In this document: in pieces, positions 5,969-12,801 of the stretch
How positions within the stretch are numbered: position 1 is the stretch's first letter
Layout of the letters: every line of letters begins with the position of its first letter
Source: Gammaproteobacteria bacterium
Lineage (GTDB): Bacteria; Pseudomonadota; Gammaproteobacteria; Pseudomonadales; Pseudomonadaceae
Assembly: GCA_012513235.1 (NCBI GenBank)
Contig: JAAZCO010000204.1
Location: 1-12,801 of the forward strand
Direction: 5' to 3'
Length of the DNA stretch: 12,801 nt
The notes under the pieces: model-generated
The model's database searches: none
What the model was told of the DNA's origin: nothing
Seen by the model: only the letters and a program-made list of their open reading frames with translations
Position numbers and translations under genes: made by a program

Positions 5969-6949
5969 ATGAGTACAGCCGCGCCATTACCTACATTCAG
6001 TCCGTTGGACGCCTTAGCTGCTTTTTGTAAAGCTGCTGGCGAGCCTTTGCGTCTGAATATTTTACGGGTGCTGAGTAACGACTCCTTTGGTGTTTTAGAA
6101 TTAGCGCAGATTTTTGCTACCGGTCAATCCGGTGTCAGTCACCATTTAAAGGTGTTGACCCAAGCCGGCTTAGTCACCTCACGCCGTGAAGGCAATGCGA
6201 TTTTTTACCGTCGCAGTTTGCCGCAAGGTCAGAGTACCGATGAATTGTTACACAATGCTTTATTGGACACTTTAGATGCGCAGCCGGTGCATGCTGATGT
6301 CGCGCAGCGCATTAAAGATGTGCATGCGCAGCGCGCTGAGGCCAGCCAAGAGTTTTTCGAACGTATGGCCGGTGACTTTCAAAGTCGCCAAGATTTAATT
6401 GCCGGTTTGCCACAGTTTCGCGACAGTTTATTAGCCTTGCTGGACTCCTTAACCTTTGCTGCAGATGCCACTGCATTGGAAGTCGGACCCGGTGATGGTG
6501 GTTTTTTAGCTGAATTGGCCAGCCGTTTTCAACAGGTGCGCGCGCTCGATAACAGCGCGCAAATGTTGGAGTTGGCACGGCAAACTTGCGTTAAGCATGC
6601 TTTGCATAATGTGCAATTACAATTAGCCGACGCGTTACATGATGACGTGCAGGCTGCAGATTGTGTGGTGGTGAATATGGTACTTCACCACTTTGCTGCT
6701 CCAGCGGATGCCTTATGCCAATTAGCGCGTTTGGTTAAACCTGCGGGCAGCTTATTGATTACTGAGTTATGCCGTCACGACCAGGATTGGGCCAAGCAGG
6801 CCTGCGGCGATCTATGGTTAGGTTTTGATCAGGACGAACTGGCCCTTTGGGCTGATGCCGCAGGACTGATACCCAGTGAAAGTATTTACTTGGGTTTAAA
6901 AAATGGCTTTCAGATTCAGCTGCGGCATTTCGCCAAGCCGGATTCATAA
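5969..6949 (+). CDS. sahR: ArsR-family regulator fused to a SAM-dependent methyltransferase domain (SahR-like)
   Basis: Residues about 12-100 form an ArsR-type winged helix: AAGEPLRLNILRVLSN, then FATGQSGVSHHLKVLTQAGL (recognition helix near 54-66) and the wing SRREGNAIFYRR. The ELCVCDL metal site of arsenic sensors is absent (GVLELAQIF instead), so metal sensing is unlikely. Residues about 140-320 form a class I methyltransferase fold, with motif I ALEVGPGDGGFLAELA (169-184) and a downstream VVVNMVLHHF segment. Regulators of this build (SahR) respond to S-adenosylhomocysteine and control methionine/SAM-cycle genes. The position directly before metK (35 bp, no promoter or terminator between) and the palindrome upstream fit that role. 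Whether the methyltransferase domain catalyses anything or only binds SAH/SAM is not known. An in-frame TAA at 5954 excludes longer versions; the ATG at 5969 has a poor ribosome binding site. Confidence 0.85.
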   Translation: MSTAAPLPTFSPLDALAAFCKAAGEPLRLNILRVLSNDSFGVLELAQIFATGQSGVSHHLKVLTQAGLVTSRREGNAIFYRRSLPQGQSTDELLHNALLDTLDAQPVHADVAQRIKDVHAQRAEASQEFFERMAGDFQSRQDLIAGLPQFRDSLLALLDSLTFAADATALEVGPGDGGFLAELASRFQQVRALDNSAQMLELARQTCVKHALHNVQLQLADALHDDVQAADCVVVNMVLHHFAAPADALCQLARLVKPAGSLLITELCRHDQDWAKQACGDLWLGFDQDELALWADAAGLIPSESIYLGLKNGFQIQLRHFAKPDS

Positions 6950-6984
6950 AGCACCCTCACGCACCGGTAGTTAAAGGAACCGAC

Positions 6985-8175
6985 ATGAGCGAATATTCGA
7001 TTTTTACTTCTGAATCTGTATCAGAAGGGCATCCAGATAAAATTGCAGACCAAATTTCTGATGCAGTACTTGATGCCATCATCACCGAAGATAAGCAGGC
7101 ACGTGTCGCCTGTGAAACTCTAGTTAAAACCGGCGTTGCCATTGTTGCAGGTGAAATCACCACCAATGCGTGGATTGATTTAGAGCAGTTGGTGCGCGAT
7201 GTGATCGTAGATATCGGCTACAACAGCTCCGACGTCGGCTATGACGGTGCAACCTGCGGCATTATTAATATTATTGGTAAACAGTCGGCTGAAATTGCCC
7301 AAGGTGTTGACCGTGTCAGCCCTGAAGATCAGGGTGCCGGTGACCAAGGTTTAATGTTTGGTTATGCCAGCAACGAAACCGATGTGTTGATGCCTGCGCC
7401 TATTACTTTTGCGCACCGTTTAATGGAGCGTCAAGCTGAAGCGCGTAAAACCAAGGTGTTGCCATGGTTGCGTCCTGATGCAAAAAGCCAAGTCACCTGC
7501 CGCTATGAAGACGGCAAAGTGGTAGGTATTGATGCAGTGGTACTGTCCACTCAGCACAGCCCAGATGTATCGCAAAAAGATCTTGAAGAAGCGGTGATGG
7601 AGCTGATTGTTAAGCACACCTTGCCTGCTGAACTGCTGCACAAAGATACTCAGTACCATATCAACCCAACCGGAAAGTTCGTGATTGGCGGCCCAGTGGG
7701 TGACTGCGGTTTGACCGGTCGTAAAATTATCGTGGATACCTACGGTGGTATGGCGCGTCACGGTGGTGGTGCGTTCTCGGGTAAAGACCCATCTAAAGTT
7801 GACCGCAGTGCGGCTTACGCGGGCCGTTATGTAGCGAAAAATATCGTTGCTGCTGGTTTAGCTGAGCGTTGTGAGATTCAGGTGTCTTATGCCATTGGTG
7901 TGGCACAGCCAACCTCGATCTCTTTGAACACCTTTGGTACGGGCAAAGTCAGCGATGAGCAAATCATCAAGCTGGTGCGCGATGTATTTGACCTGCGTCC
8001 ATACGCCATTACTAATATGCTGGACTTGCTGCACCCGATGTATCAAGCCACTGCATCTTACGGCCACTTCGGTCGCACTCCGTATGAAATGACTGTAGGT
8101 GATGACACTTTCACCGCATTCTCATGGGAAAAAACCGACCGCGCTGAAGCGCTGCGCTCTGCTGCCGGTCTGTAA
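6985..8175 (+). CDS. metK: S-adenosylmethionine synthetase
   Basis: Makes S-adenosylmethionine from methionine and ATP in the cytoplasm. The 396-residue length is typical of the bacterial enzyme. Diagnostic motifs are intact: GHPDKIAD (residues 15-22, substrate and metal binding), GAGDQGLMFGYA (117-128) and the P-loop-like GGGAFSGKDPSKVDRSAAY in the second half. AAAGGA at 6973-6978 lies 6 nt before the ATG. It is the second gene of the sahR-metK unit, so the regulator probably sets SAM synthesis according to SAH or SAM level. A strong intrinsic terminator follows 12 bp after the stop, ending the unit. Confidence 0.97.
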   Translation: MSEYSIFTSESVSEGHPDKIADQISDAVLDAIITEDKQARVACETLVKTGVAIVAGEITTNAWIDLEQLVRDVIVDIGYNSSDVGYDGATCGIINIIGKQSAEIAQGVDRVSPEDQGAGDQGLMFGYASNETDVLMPAPITFAHRLMERQAEARKTKVLPWLRPDAKSQVTCRYEDGKVVGIDAVVLSTQHSPDVSQKDLEEAVMELIVKHTLPAELLHKDTQYHINPTGKFVIGGPVGDCGLTGRKIIVDTYGGMARHGGGAFSGKDPSKVDRSAAYAGRYVAKNIVAAGLAERCEIQVSYAIGVAQPTSISLNTFGTGKVSDEQIIKLVRDVFDLRPYAITNMLDLLHPMYQATASYGHFGRTPYEMTVGDDTFTAFSWEKTDRAEALRSAAGL

Positions 8176-8187
8176 TACGTAATAAAA

Positions 8188-8226
8188 ACAACAGCTTTGC
8201 GCCTGGCGTAAGGCTGTTGTGCTTTT
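8188..8226 (+). terminator. Intrinsic terminator after metK
   Basis: ACAACAGC (8188-8195) pairs with GCTGTTGT (8213-8220), and the stem continues inwards through TTTGCG and CGTAAG with two G-U pairs to a tiny loop at 8203-8205. GCTTTT follows at 8221-8226. It lies 12 nt after the metK stop. The A-run on the left side (8184-8188) could let it work on the other strand as well. Confidence 0.85.
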
Positions 8227-8227
8227 C

Positions 8228-8256
8228 ATGCTGAGCATTTATGCAGAATGCAGCAT
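8228..8256. repeat. Imperfect hairpin directly after the metK terminator
   Basis: ATGCTG (8228-8233) pairs with CAGCAT (8251-8256); after a 2-nt bulge, CATT (8236-8239) pairs with AATG (8247-8250), with a 7-nt loop. No T-run follows. It may be chance or a second weak stop signal. The rest of 8257-8340 shows nothing else I can support. Confidence 0.25.
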
Positions 8257-8345
8257 ATCGCGACAATCCGCTCGACACCCTGCCTGAACTTTTACTAACA
8301 CATTTTTGTCCTGTCTTTAATGCCGCCTTCTGTGTGGTTATCCGC

Positions 8346-8351
8346 TATAAT
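8346..8351 (+). promoter_or_regulatory. Consensus -10 box of the tkt promoter
   Basis: A perfect TATAAT lies 93 bp before the transketolase start codon. No good -35 hexamer sits 16-18 nt upstream (GCCGCCT lies there), so an activator or an unusual promoter is possible. The implied start near 8358 gives a leader of about 86 nt. Confidence 0.5.
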
Positions 8352-8377
8352 CTCGCCTTTGATTTACTGCAAACGTT

Positions 8378-8398
8378 GCCCCCTGCGTTTAGGTGGGC
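8378..8398 (+). promoter_or_regulatory. Hairpin in the tkt leader
   Basis: GCCCCCT (8378-8384) pairs with AGGTGGGC (8391-8398), one T bulged, around the 6-nt loop GCGTTT. It would lie about 20 nt into the predicted transcript. A T-rich stretch follows (8411-8424) but about 12 nt away, so it is not a classical attenuator. Function unknown. Confidence 0.3.
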
Positions 8399-8443
8399 GA
8401 AAATAGCCGTCTTTATTTTATTTTAGCGTCAGGAGATTCAGTA

Positions 8444-10444
8444 ATGCCCAGCCGTCGTGAGCGAGCCAATGCCATTCGCGCCCTCAGCATGGATGCTGTG
8501 CAACAAGCCAACAGTGGCCACCCGGGTGCACCAATGGGTATGGCGGATATCGCCGAAGTCCTGTGGCGTGATCATCTGAAGCACAATCCAAAAAATCCTA
8601 ATTGGTTAGACCGTGACCGTTTTGTCTTGTCCAATGGCCATGGTTCTATGCTGCTGTATTCATTGCTGCACCTGACCGGTTATGACGTCAATCTGGATGA
8701 TTTAAAAAACTTCCGCCAATTGCACAGTCGCACTCCAGGTCACCCTGAGTACGGTTATACCGCTGGTGTTGAAACCACCACAGGTCCATTGGGTCAGGGT
8801 TTAGCCAATGCGGTCGGTTTTGCCTTAGCTGAAAAAGTCATGGCAGCGCAATTTAACCGTCCCAAGCATGACATCGTTGATCACCAAACCTACGTATTCT
8901 TGGGTGATGGCTGCTTGATGGAAGGTATCTCCCATGAAGTGTGCTCATTAGCCGGTACTTTAGGCCTGAATAAGCTGACTGCATTCTATGATGACAATGG
9001 TATTTCCATTGATGGTCAGGTGCAGGGCTGGTTCAGTGATGACACGCCACGTCGTTTTGAAGCCTACGGCTGGCATGTGATTCGTAACGTTGATGGTCAC
9101 AACCCTGATGAAATTGAAGTTGCGATTGAAGCGGCCCGTGCCAGCGATAAGCCTACTTTGATTTGCTGCAAAACTGTGATTGGTTTTGGCTCACCGAACC
9201 GCGGTGGTAAAGAAACCAGCCACGGCGCGCCACTGGGTGCTGAAGAAATCGCTCTGACGCGCGCTGAACTGAACTGGCCGCACGGTCCGTTTGAAATTCC
9301 TGCGGATATCTATGCAGAGTGGAATGCCGACGAAGCTGGTGCGAAAGCAGAAGCTGAGTGGGACGTGCGTTTTGCTGCCTATGCTGCTGAGTTCCCAGAG
9401 CTCGCCGCTGAGTTTAGCCGTCGCATGGCTGGTGATTTGCCGGCTGATTTCGCTGAGAAAGCGGCGCAGTACATTGCTGAAGTAGCGGCCAAAGGCGAAA
9501 GCATTGCCAGCCGTAAAGCTAGCCAAAACAGCTTAAATGCTTACGGTCCATTGCTGCCTGAGTTCCTCGGCGGTTCAGCTGACCTGGCCGGCTCCAACCT
9601 GACCTTGTGGGATGGTTGTAAGGGCGTATCTGACGCTGATGCCTCCGGTAACTACGTATTCTACGGTGTGCGTGAGTTCGGTATGAGCGCCATTATGAAT
9701 GGCGTGGCATTGCACGGCGGCTTGATCCCTTACGGCGCAACCTTCCTGATGTTTATGGAATACGCACGTAACGCAGTGCGTATGTCTGCATTAATGAAGC
9801 AGCGCGTGCTCTATGTGTTCACCCATGACTCCATTGGCTTGGGTGAAGATGGTCCAACCCACCAGCCAATTGAGCAGCTGACCAGCTTACGTACCACGCC
9901 AAATCTGGATACTTGGCGTCCATGTGATGCGGTCGAATCTGCCGTATCGTGGAAGTACTCGTTAGAGCGTAAACACGGTCCAAGCGCACTGATCTTCAGT
10001 CGTCAAAATCTGGATCACCAAGAGCGTACTGCTGCGCAAATTGCTGATATTGAGCGCGGTGGTTATATCCTCAAAGATTGCGCAGGCGAGCCTGAGTTGA
10101 TCTTGATTGCCACGGGTTCTGAAGTGGGCTTGGCAGTCAATGCCTATAACGCTCTGACTGAACAAGGCCATAAAGTACGTGTGGTTTCTATGCCATGCAC
10201 CAGCGTATTTGATGCGCAAGATGCAGAGTATAAGCAAGCCGTATTACCAATCGAAGTCGGCGCACGTATTGCTATTGAAGCGGCGCACGCAGACTTTTGG
10301 TACAAGTACGTCGGCCTTGATGGTCGCGTGATTGGCATGACCACCTATGGTGAGTCAGCACCGGCGAATCAGCTGTTTGAGATGTTTGGCTTTACGCTGG
10401 ACGACGTGCTTAACGTTGCTGCCGAGTTGCTCGACGACGAATAA
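8444..10444 (+). CDS. tkt: Transketolase
   Basis: A thiamine-diphosphate enzyme of the pentose phosphate pathway that moves two-carbon units between sugar phosphates. The start at 8444 (MPSRRERANAIRALSMD) is chosen because AGGAG at 8431-8435 lies 8 nt upstream and the 666-residue product matches the family; the frame stays open to a GTG at 8393 with no such support. The ThDP/metal motif begins GDGCLMEG at residues 154-161 and ends DDNGISIDG at 183-191. Early family motifs SGHPGAPMGMAD and SNGHGSMLLY are present. The pyrimidine-binding domain has YGVREFGMSAIMNG with the catalytic glutamate, and THDSIGLGEDGPTHQPIEQ follows. The C-terminal domain is complete. It can supply erythrose-4-phosphate to Epd, encoded next; a terminator separates the two genes. 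Confidence 0.97.
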   Translation: MPSRRERANAIRALSMDAVQQANSGHPGAPMGMADIAEVLWRDHLKHNPKNPNWLDRDRFVLSNGHGSMLLYSLLHLTGYDVNLDDLKNFRQLHSRTPGHPEYGYTAGVETTTGPLGQGLANAVGFALAEKVMAAQFNRPKHDIVDHQTYVFLGDGCLMEGISHEVCSLAGTLGLNKLTAFYDDNGISIDGQVQGWFSDDTPRRFEAYGWHVIRNVDGHNPDEIEVAIEAARASDKPTLICCKTVIGFGSPNRGGKETSHGAPLGAEEIALTRAELNWPHGPFEIPADIYAEWNADEAGAKAEAEWDVRFAAYAAEFPELAAEFSRRMAGDLPADFAEKAAQYIAEVAAKGESIASRKASQNSLNAYGPLLPEFLGGSADLAGSNLTLWDGCKGVSDADASGNYVFYGVREFGMSAIMNGVALHGGLIPYGATFLMFMEYARNAVRMSALMKQRVLYVFTHDSIGLGEDGPTHQPIEQLTSLRTTPNLDTWRPCDAVESAVSWKYSLERKHGPSALIFSRQNLDHQERTAAQIADIERGGYILKDCAGEPELILIATGSEVGLAVNAYNALTEQGHKVRVVSMPCTSVFDAQDAEYKQAVLPIEVGARIAIEAAHADFWYKYVGLDGRVIGMTTYGESAPANQLFEMFGFTLDDVLNVAAELLDDE

Positions 10445-10466
10445 GTACGGCTGATGCCATTGTGAT

Positions 10467-10499
10467 ACCGCGCAGAGCTTGCTGTGCGCGGTTTAATTT
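10467..10499 (+). terminator. Intrinsic terminator between tkt and epd
   Basis: ACCGCGCA (10467-10474) pairs perfectly with TGCGCGGT (10485-10492), GC-rich, with two further pairs inside after a G-G mismatch. A T-rich tail TTTAATTTT (10492-10500) follows. It lies 22 nt after the tkt stop and only 27 nt before the epd start, leaving no room for a full promoter. epd-pgk must rely on read-through or on a promoter inside tkt. Confidence 0.8.
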
Positions 10500-10525
10500 T
10501 GTAAAGCTTTCGCTAAAGGATGGCC

Positions 10526-11587
10526 ATGTCTGCACGCCCATTTCGAGTTGCACTTAATGGATACGGTCGTATAGGTCGTTGCGTGTTGCGTGCATTAAGT
10601 GAGCGCAGCGGTGGCGCTAACTTTGAAATCATTGCGTTAAATGATGTGGCTGACCAAGCCAGTATTGAATACCTCACGCGTTTTGACTCCACCCACGGGC
10701 GTTTTCCCGGCGAAGTGCGAGTGGACGGTGATTGCCTGCATATCGATGGTGTCTGTGTAAAAGTGCTGTGTGCCAGTACCCCGGAAGAGATTGATTGGGC
10801 GGCCTTGGATATTGATCTGTTGTTGGAATGCTCAGGCCAATACACCACTCGTGCCGATGCCCAGCGTTTTCTTGATGCCGGGGTACCGCGTATTTTGCTC
10901 TCGCAGCCAATGGATAGCGCTGCGGATGTGGATGCCACTATTGTCTATGGTGTTAATCAAAGCGCATTAACCGGCAGTGAAAAAATCGTCTCTAACGCTT
11001 CGTGCACTACCAATTGCGGTGTACCTTTGTTGCAGTTGTTGGAGCAGCAGATTGGCGTTGAGCATGCTTTTATCAATACCATTCACTCCGCCATGAATGA
11101 CCAACCAGTGATTGACGCCTACCACCATAAAGACCTGCGCCGCACGCGCTCTGCGTTCCAATCGGTGGTGCCAGTGTCGACCGGTTTAGCGCGTGGTATT
11201 GAACGCTTGCTGCCGGAATTTAACGGCAAGATTCAAGCTAAAGCTATGCGTGTCCCTACGGTGAATGTGTCCTGCTTGGATATCACTTTGCAGATGCAGC
11301 GCGACACCAGCACCACAGAAATCAATGACTTATTTAAGCAGGCGGCAACGCAAGGTGCGTTGCAGGGTTTGCTCAACTACACAGAATTGCCGCACGCCAG
11401 TTGCGATTTTAACCACGATCCGCATTCAGCTATTTTTGATGCCAGCCTGACACGCATGAGCGGCCCACGTATGCTCAATATTGTCGCTTGGTTTGATAAC
11501 GAATGGGGCTTTGCCAATCGCATGCTGGATGTGGCAGAACACTTTTTAAACGTTGCTTGTACCACTAACCGCTCAGTAAAGGACTGA
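10526..11587 (+). CDS. epd: D-erythrose-4-phosphate dehydrogenase
   Basis: Oxidises erythrose-4-phosphate to 4-phosphoerythronate with NAD, the first step of the DXP-dependent pyridoxal phosphate route. It has the GAPDH fold: NAD-binding NGYGRIGR (residues 11-18), catalytic Cys160 in SNASCTTNC, and His187. The segment HSAMNDQPVIDAYHHKDLRR separates Epd from true GAPDH, which has the HSYT type there. Two start codons compete: ATG at 10520 overlaps the last base of the AAAGGA ribosome binding site (10515-10520), whereas ATG at 10526 stands 5 nt after it, so I take 10526 (353 residues). The stop is followed 5 nt later by pgk. Order epd-pgk is also found in E. coli. GAPDH activity as a side reaction is possible. 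Confidence 0.93.
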   Translation: MSARPFRVALNGYGRIGRCVLRALSERSGGANFEIIALNDVADQASIEYLTRFDSTHGRFPGEVRVDGDCLHIDGVCVKVLCASTPEEIDWAALDIDLLLECSGQYTTRADAQRFLDAGVPRILLSQPMDSAADVDATIVYGVNQSALTGSEKIVSNASCTTNCGVPLLQLLEQQIGVEHAFINTIHSAMNDQPVIDAYHHKDLRRTRSAFQSVVPVSTGLARGIERLLPEFNGKIQAKAMRVPTVNVSCLDITLQMQRDTSTTEINDLFKQAATQGALQGLLNYTELPHASCDFNHDPHSAIFDASLTRMSGPRMLNIVAWFDNEWGFANRMLDVAEHFLNVACTTNRSVKD

Positions 11588-11592
11588 ATTCC

Positions 11593-12756
11593 ATGACAGT
11601 GTTAAATATGACTGACCTTGATCTTACTAACCAACGCGTATTGATTCGTGAAGATCTGAACGTGCCAGTAAAAGACGGTGTTGTGCAAAGTGATGCACGG
11701 ATTGTGGCGGCATTACCCACCATCCGTTTAGCCTTGGATAAAGGCGCGGCAGTGATGGTGTGTTCACACCTTGGACGTCCTGATGAAGGACAGTTTAGTG
11801 AAGAAAATAGCCTGGCACCGGTCGCGGCTTATTTAAGCAAGGCACTGGGTCGCGACGTACCTTTGGTCCGTGATTACCTCAACGGCGTGCAAGTGGCGCC
11901 TGGTGAGATCGTATTGCTAGAAAACGTACGTTTTAACAGCGGTGAAAAGAAAAACACCGATGAGTTAGCCCAGCAATACGCGGCACTCTGCGATGTGTTT
12001 GTTATGGACGCCTTTGGTACTGCACACCGCGCACAGGGTTCAACCCATGGCGTGGCTAAGTTTGCCAAAGTCGCTTGCGCAGGTCCGTTGTTGTCAGCTG
12101 AATTAGCTGCACTGGGTAAAGCACTCGGCGCACCTGCCAAGCCAATGGCAGCAATTGTGGCTGGCTCAAAAGTATCCACTAAGCTTGATGTACTGACTAG
12201 CTTGTCTGATCTGTGCGACCAGCTGATTGTCGGCGGTGGTATTGCCAATACCTTCTTAGCCGCTGCAGGTTTCCCAGTCGGTAAGTCGTTGTACGAAGCA
12301 GATTTAATTGATACCGCTAAAGCCATTGCTGCAAAAGTCAGCGTGCCATTGCCAGTCGACGTGGTGGTTGCTAAAGCCTTTGCTGCCGATGCAGAAGCAA
12401 CAGTGAAGGCTGTGGCGGATGTGGCCGAAGACGATATGATCTTAGATATCGGCCCTGAAACCGCCAAGCAGTTTGCCGAGTTATTGAAAAACTCAAAAAC
12501 TATTCTCTGGAATGGTCCAGTGGGTGTGTTTGAGTTTGATCAGTTTGCTAATGGCACCCAGGTGCTGGCGCAGGCGATTGCTGACAGCGACGCGTTTTCA
12601 ATCGCTGGTGGCGGTGATACGCTGGCGGCTATTGATAAGTACAATGTAGCTGACAAAATTTCGTATATCTCCACCGGTGGTGGCGCTTTCCTTGAGTTTG
12701 TTGAAGGTAAAGTCTTACCAGCGGTAGCAATTTTAGAAGAACGCGCAAAAGGCTAA
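11593..12756 (+). CDS. pgk: Phosphoglycerate kinase
   Basis: Transfers phosphate between 1,3-bisphosphoglycerate and ADP in glycolysis and gluconeogenesis. The start MTVLNMTDLDL parallels E. coli Pgk. Substrate-binding motifs are RVLIREDLNVPVKDG (residues 15-29), SHLGRPDEG (58-66) and LLENVRFNSGE; the nucleotide-binding part has GPVGVFEFDQF and GGGDTLAAIDKY, and STGGGAFLEFVEGK closes the C-terminus. The 387 residues are the full bacterial length. AAAGGA at 11578-11583, partly within the last codons of epd, lies 9 nt before the ATG at 11593, so the two genes are almost certainly cotranscribed. The remaining 45 bp of the window (12757-12801) show no gene start; fructose-bisphosphate aldolase would be an expected neighbour beyond the edge. 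Confidence 0.97.
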   Translation: MTVLNMTDLDLTNQRVLIREDLNVPVKDGVVQSDARIVAALPTIRLALDKGAAVMVCSHLGRPDEGQFSEENSLAPVAAYLSKALGRDVPLVRDYLNGVQVAPGEIVLLENVRFNSGEKKNTDELAQQYAALCDVFVMDAFGTAHRAQGSTHGVAKFAKVACAGPLLSAELAALGKALGAPAKPMAAIVAGSKVSTKLDVLTSLSDLCDQLIVGGGIANTFLAAAGFPVGKSLYEADLIDTAKAIAAKVSVPLPVDVVVAKAFAADAEATVKAVADVAEDDMILDIGPETAKQFAELLKNSKTILWNGPVGVFEFDQFANGTQVLAQAIADSDAFSIAGGGDTLAAIDKYNVADKISYISTGGGAFLEFVEGKVLPAVAILEERAKG

Positions 12757-12801
12757 GTAGCCTGCGTGTGAACTGACAGTAACCGGCTTACATAGAGTGA
12801 G

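Noticed and set aside
6950..6984. SAM or SAH riboswitch before metK
   Set aside because: The gap is only 35 nt with no pairing elements; control appears to come from the upstream operator.
8393..8443. Longer transketolase reading from a GTG at 8393
   Set aside because: The extra 17 residues come from leader sequence that includes the hairpin and the AGGAG ribosome binding site; 8444 fits the family start.
11874..12467. Long open frame (197 codons) antisense to pgk
   Set aside because: A shadow of pgk codon bias: Ala/Ser/Thr-rich, with no family resemblance and no ribosome binding site. The same applies to the other antisense frames, for example 936-1163, 7420-7761, 9191-9526 and 10513-10938.

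Overview
The window looks like a chromosomal stretch of a moderate-GC gammaproteobacterium, most likely in or near the family Pseudomonadaceae. The basis is the gene neighbourhood (ArsR-type regulator fused to a methyltransferase, then metK, tkt, epd and pgk), which I know from Pseudomonas, together with the protein sequences. This placement is inference without a database search. There are no rRNA or tRNA genes, no insertion sequences and no CRISPR array.

Layout. Positions 1-260 (minus) hold the start of a small lipoprotein cut by the window edge. Then come a yeast-type cytosine/nucleoside deaminase (503-1102, plus), a class II Fic AMP-transferase-like protein (1234-2586, plus) behind a short region with two perfect inverted repeats, and an AAG/MPG-type 3-methyladenine DNA glycosylase (2638-3309, plus). 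The glycosylase gene converges on and overlaps by 4 bp a YccS/FUSC-family inner-membrane protein (3306-5474, minus). Upstream of yccS on the same strand lies a 63-residue conserved-looking small protein (5561-5752, minus). From 5904 everything reads on the plus strand: an operator palindrome, the ArsR-methyltransferase regulator (SahR-like), metK, a strong intrinsic terminator, transketolase, another intrinsic terminator, then epd and pgk 5 nt apart.

How the genes fit together. The right half is core metabolism: SAM synthesis (metK) with its probable SAH/SAM-responsive local regulator, and a sugar-phosphate block in which transketolase can supply erythrose-4-phosphate, Epd oxidises it towards pyridoxal phosphate synthesis, and Pgk belongs to glycolysis/gluconeogenesis. 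The left half (deaminase, Fic, glycosylase) is more accessory; fic looks A+T-richer than its neighbours and carries its own operator-like repeats.

The most interesting non-coding signals are: (1) two perfect palindromes sharing the half-site TCTCAAT/ATTGAGA around a predicted fic promoter, suggesting autoregulation by a Fic protein that ends in a probable winged-helix domain; (2) an intrinsic terminator for yccS buried inside the coding sequence of the convergent glycosylase gene; (3) a possible three-way-junction RNA leader in front of yccS whose closing stem runs into the ribosome binding site; (4) a 24-bp perfect palindrome at the predicted sahR-metK transcription start. I see no multi-gene defence or mobile system; the undescribed part, if any, is regulatory.
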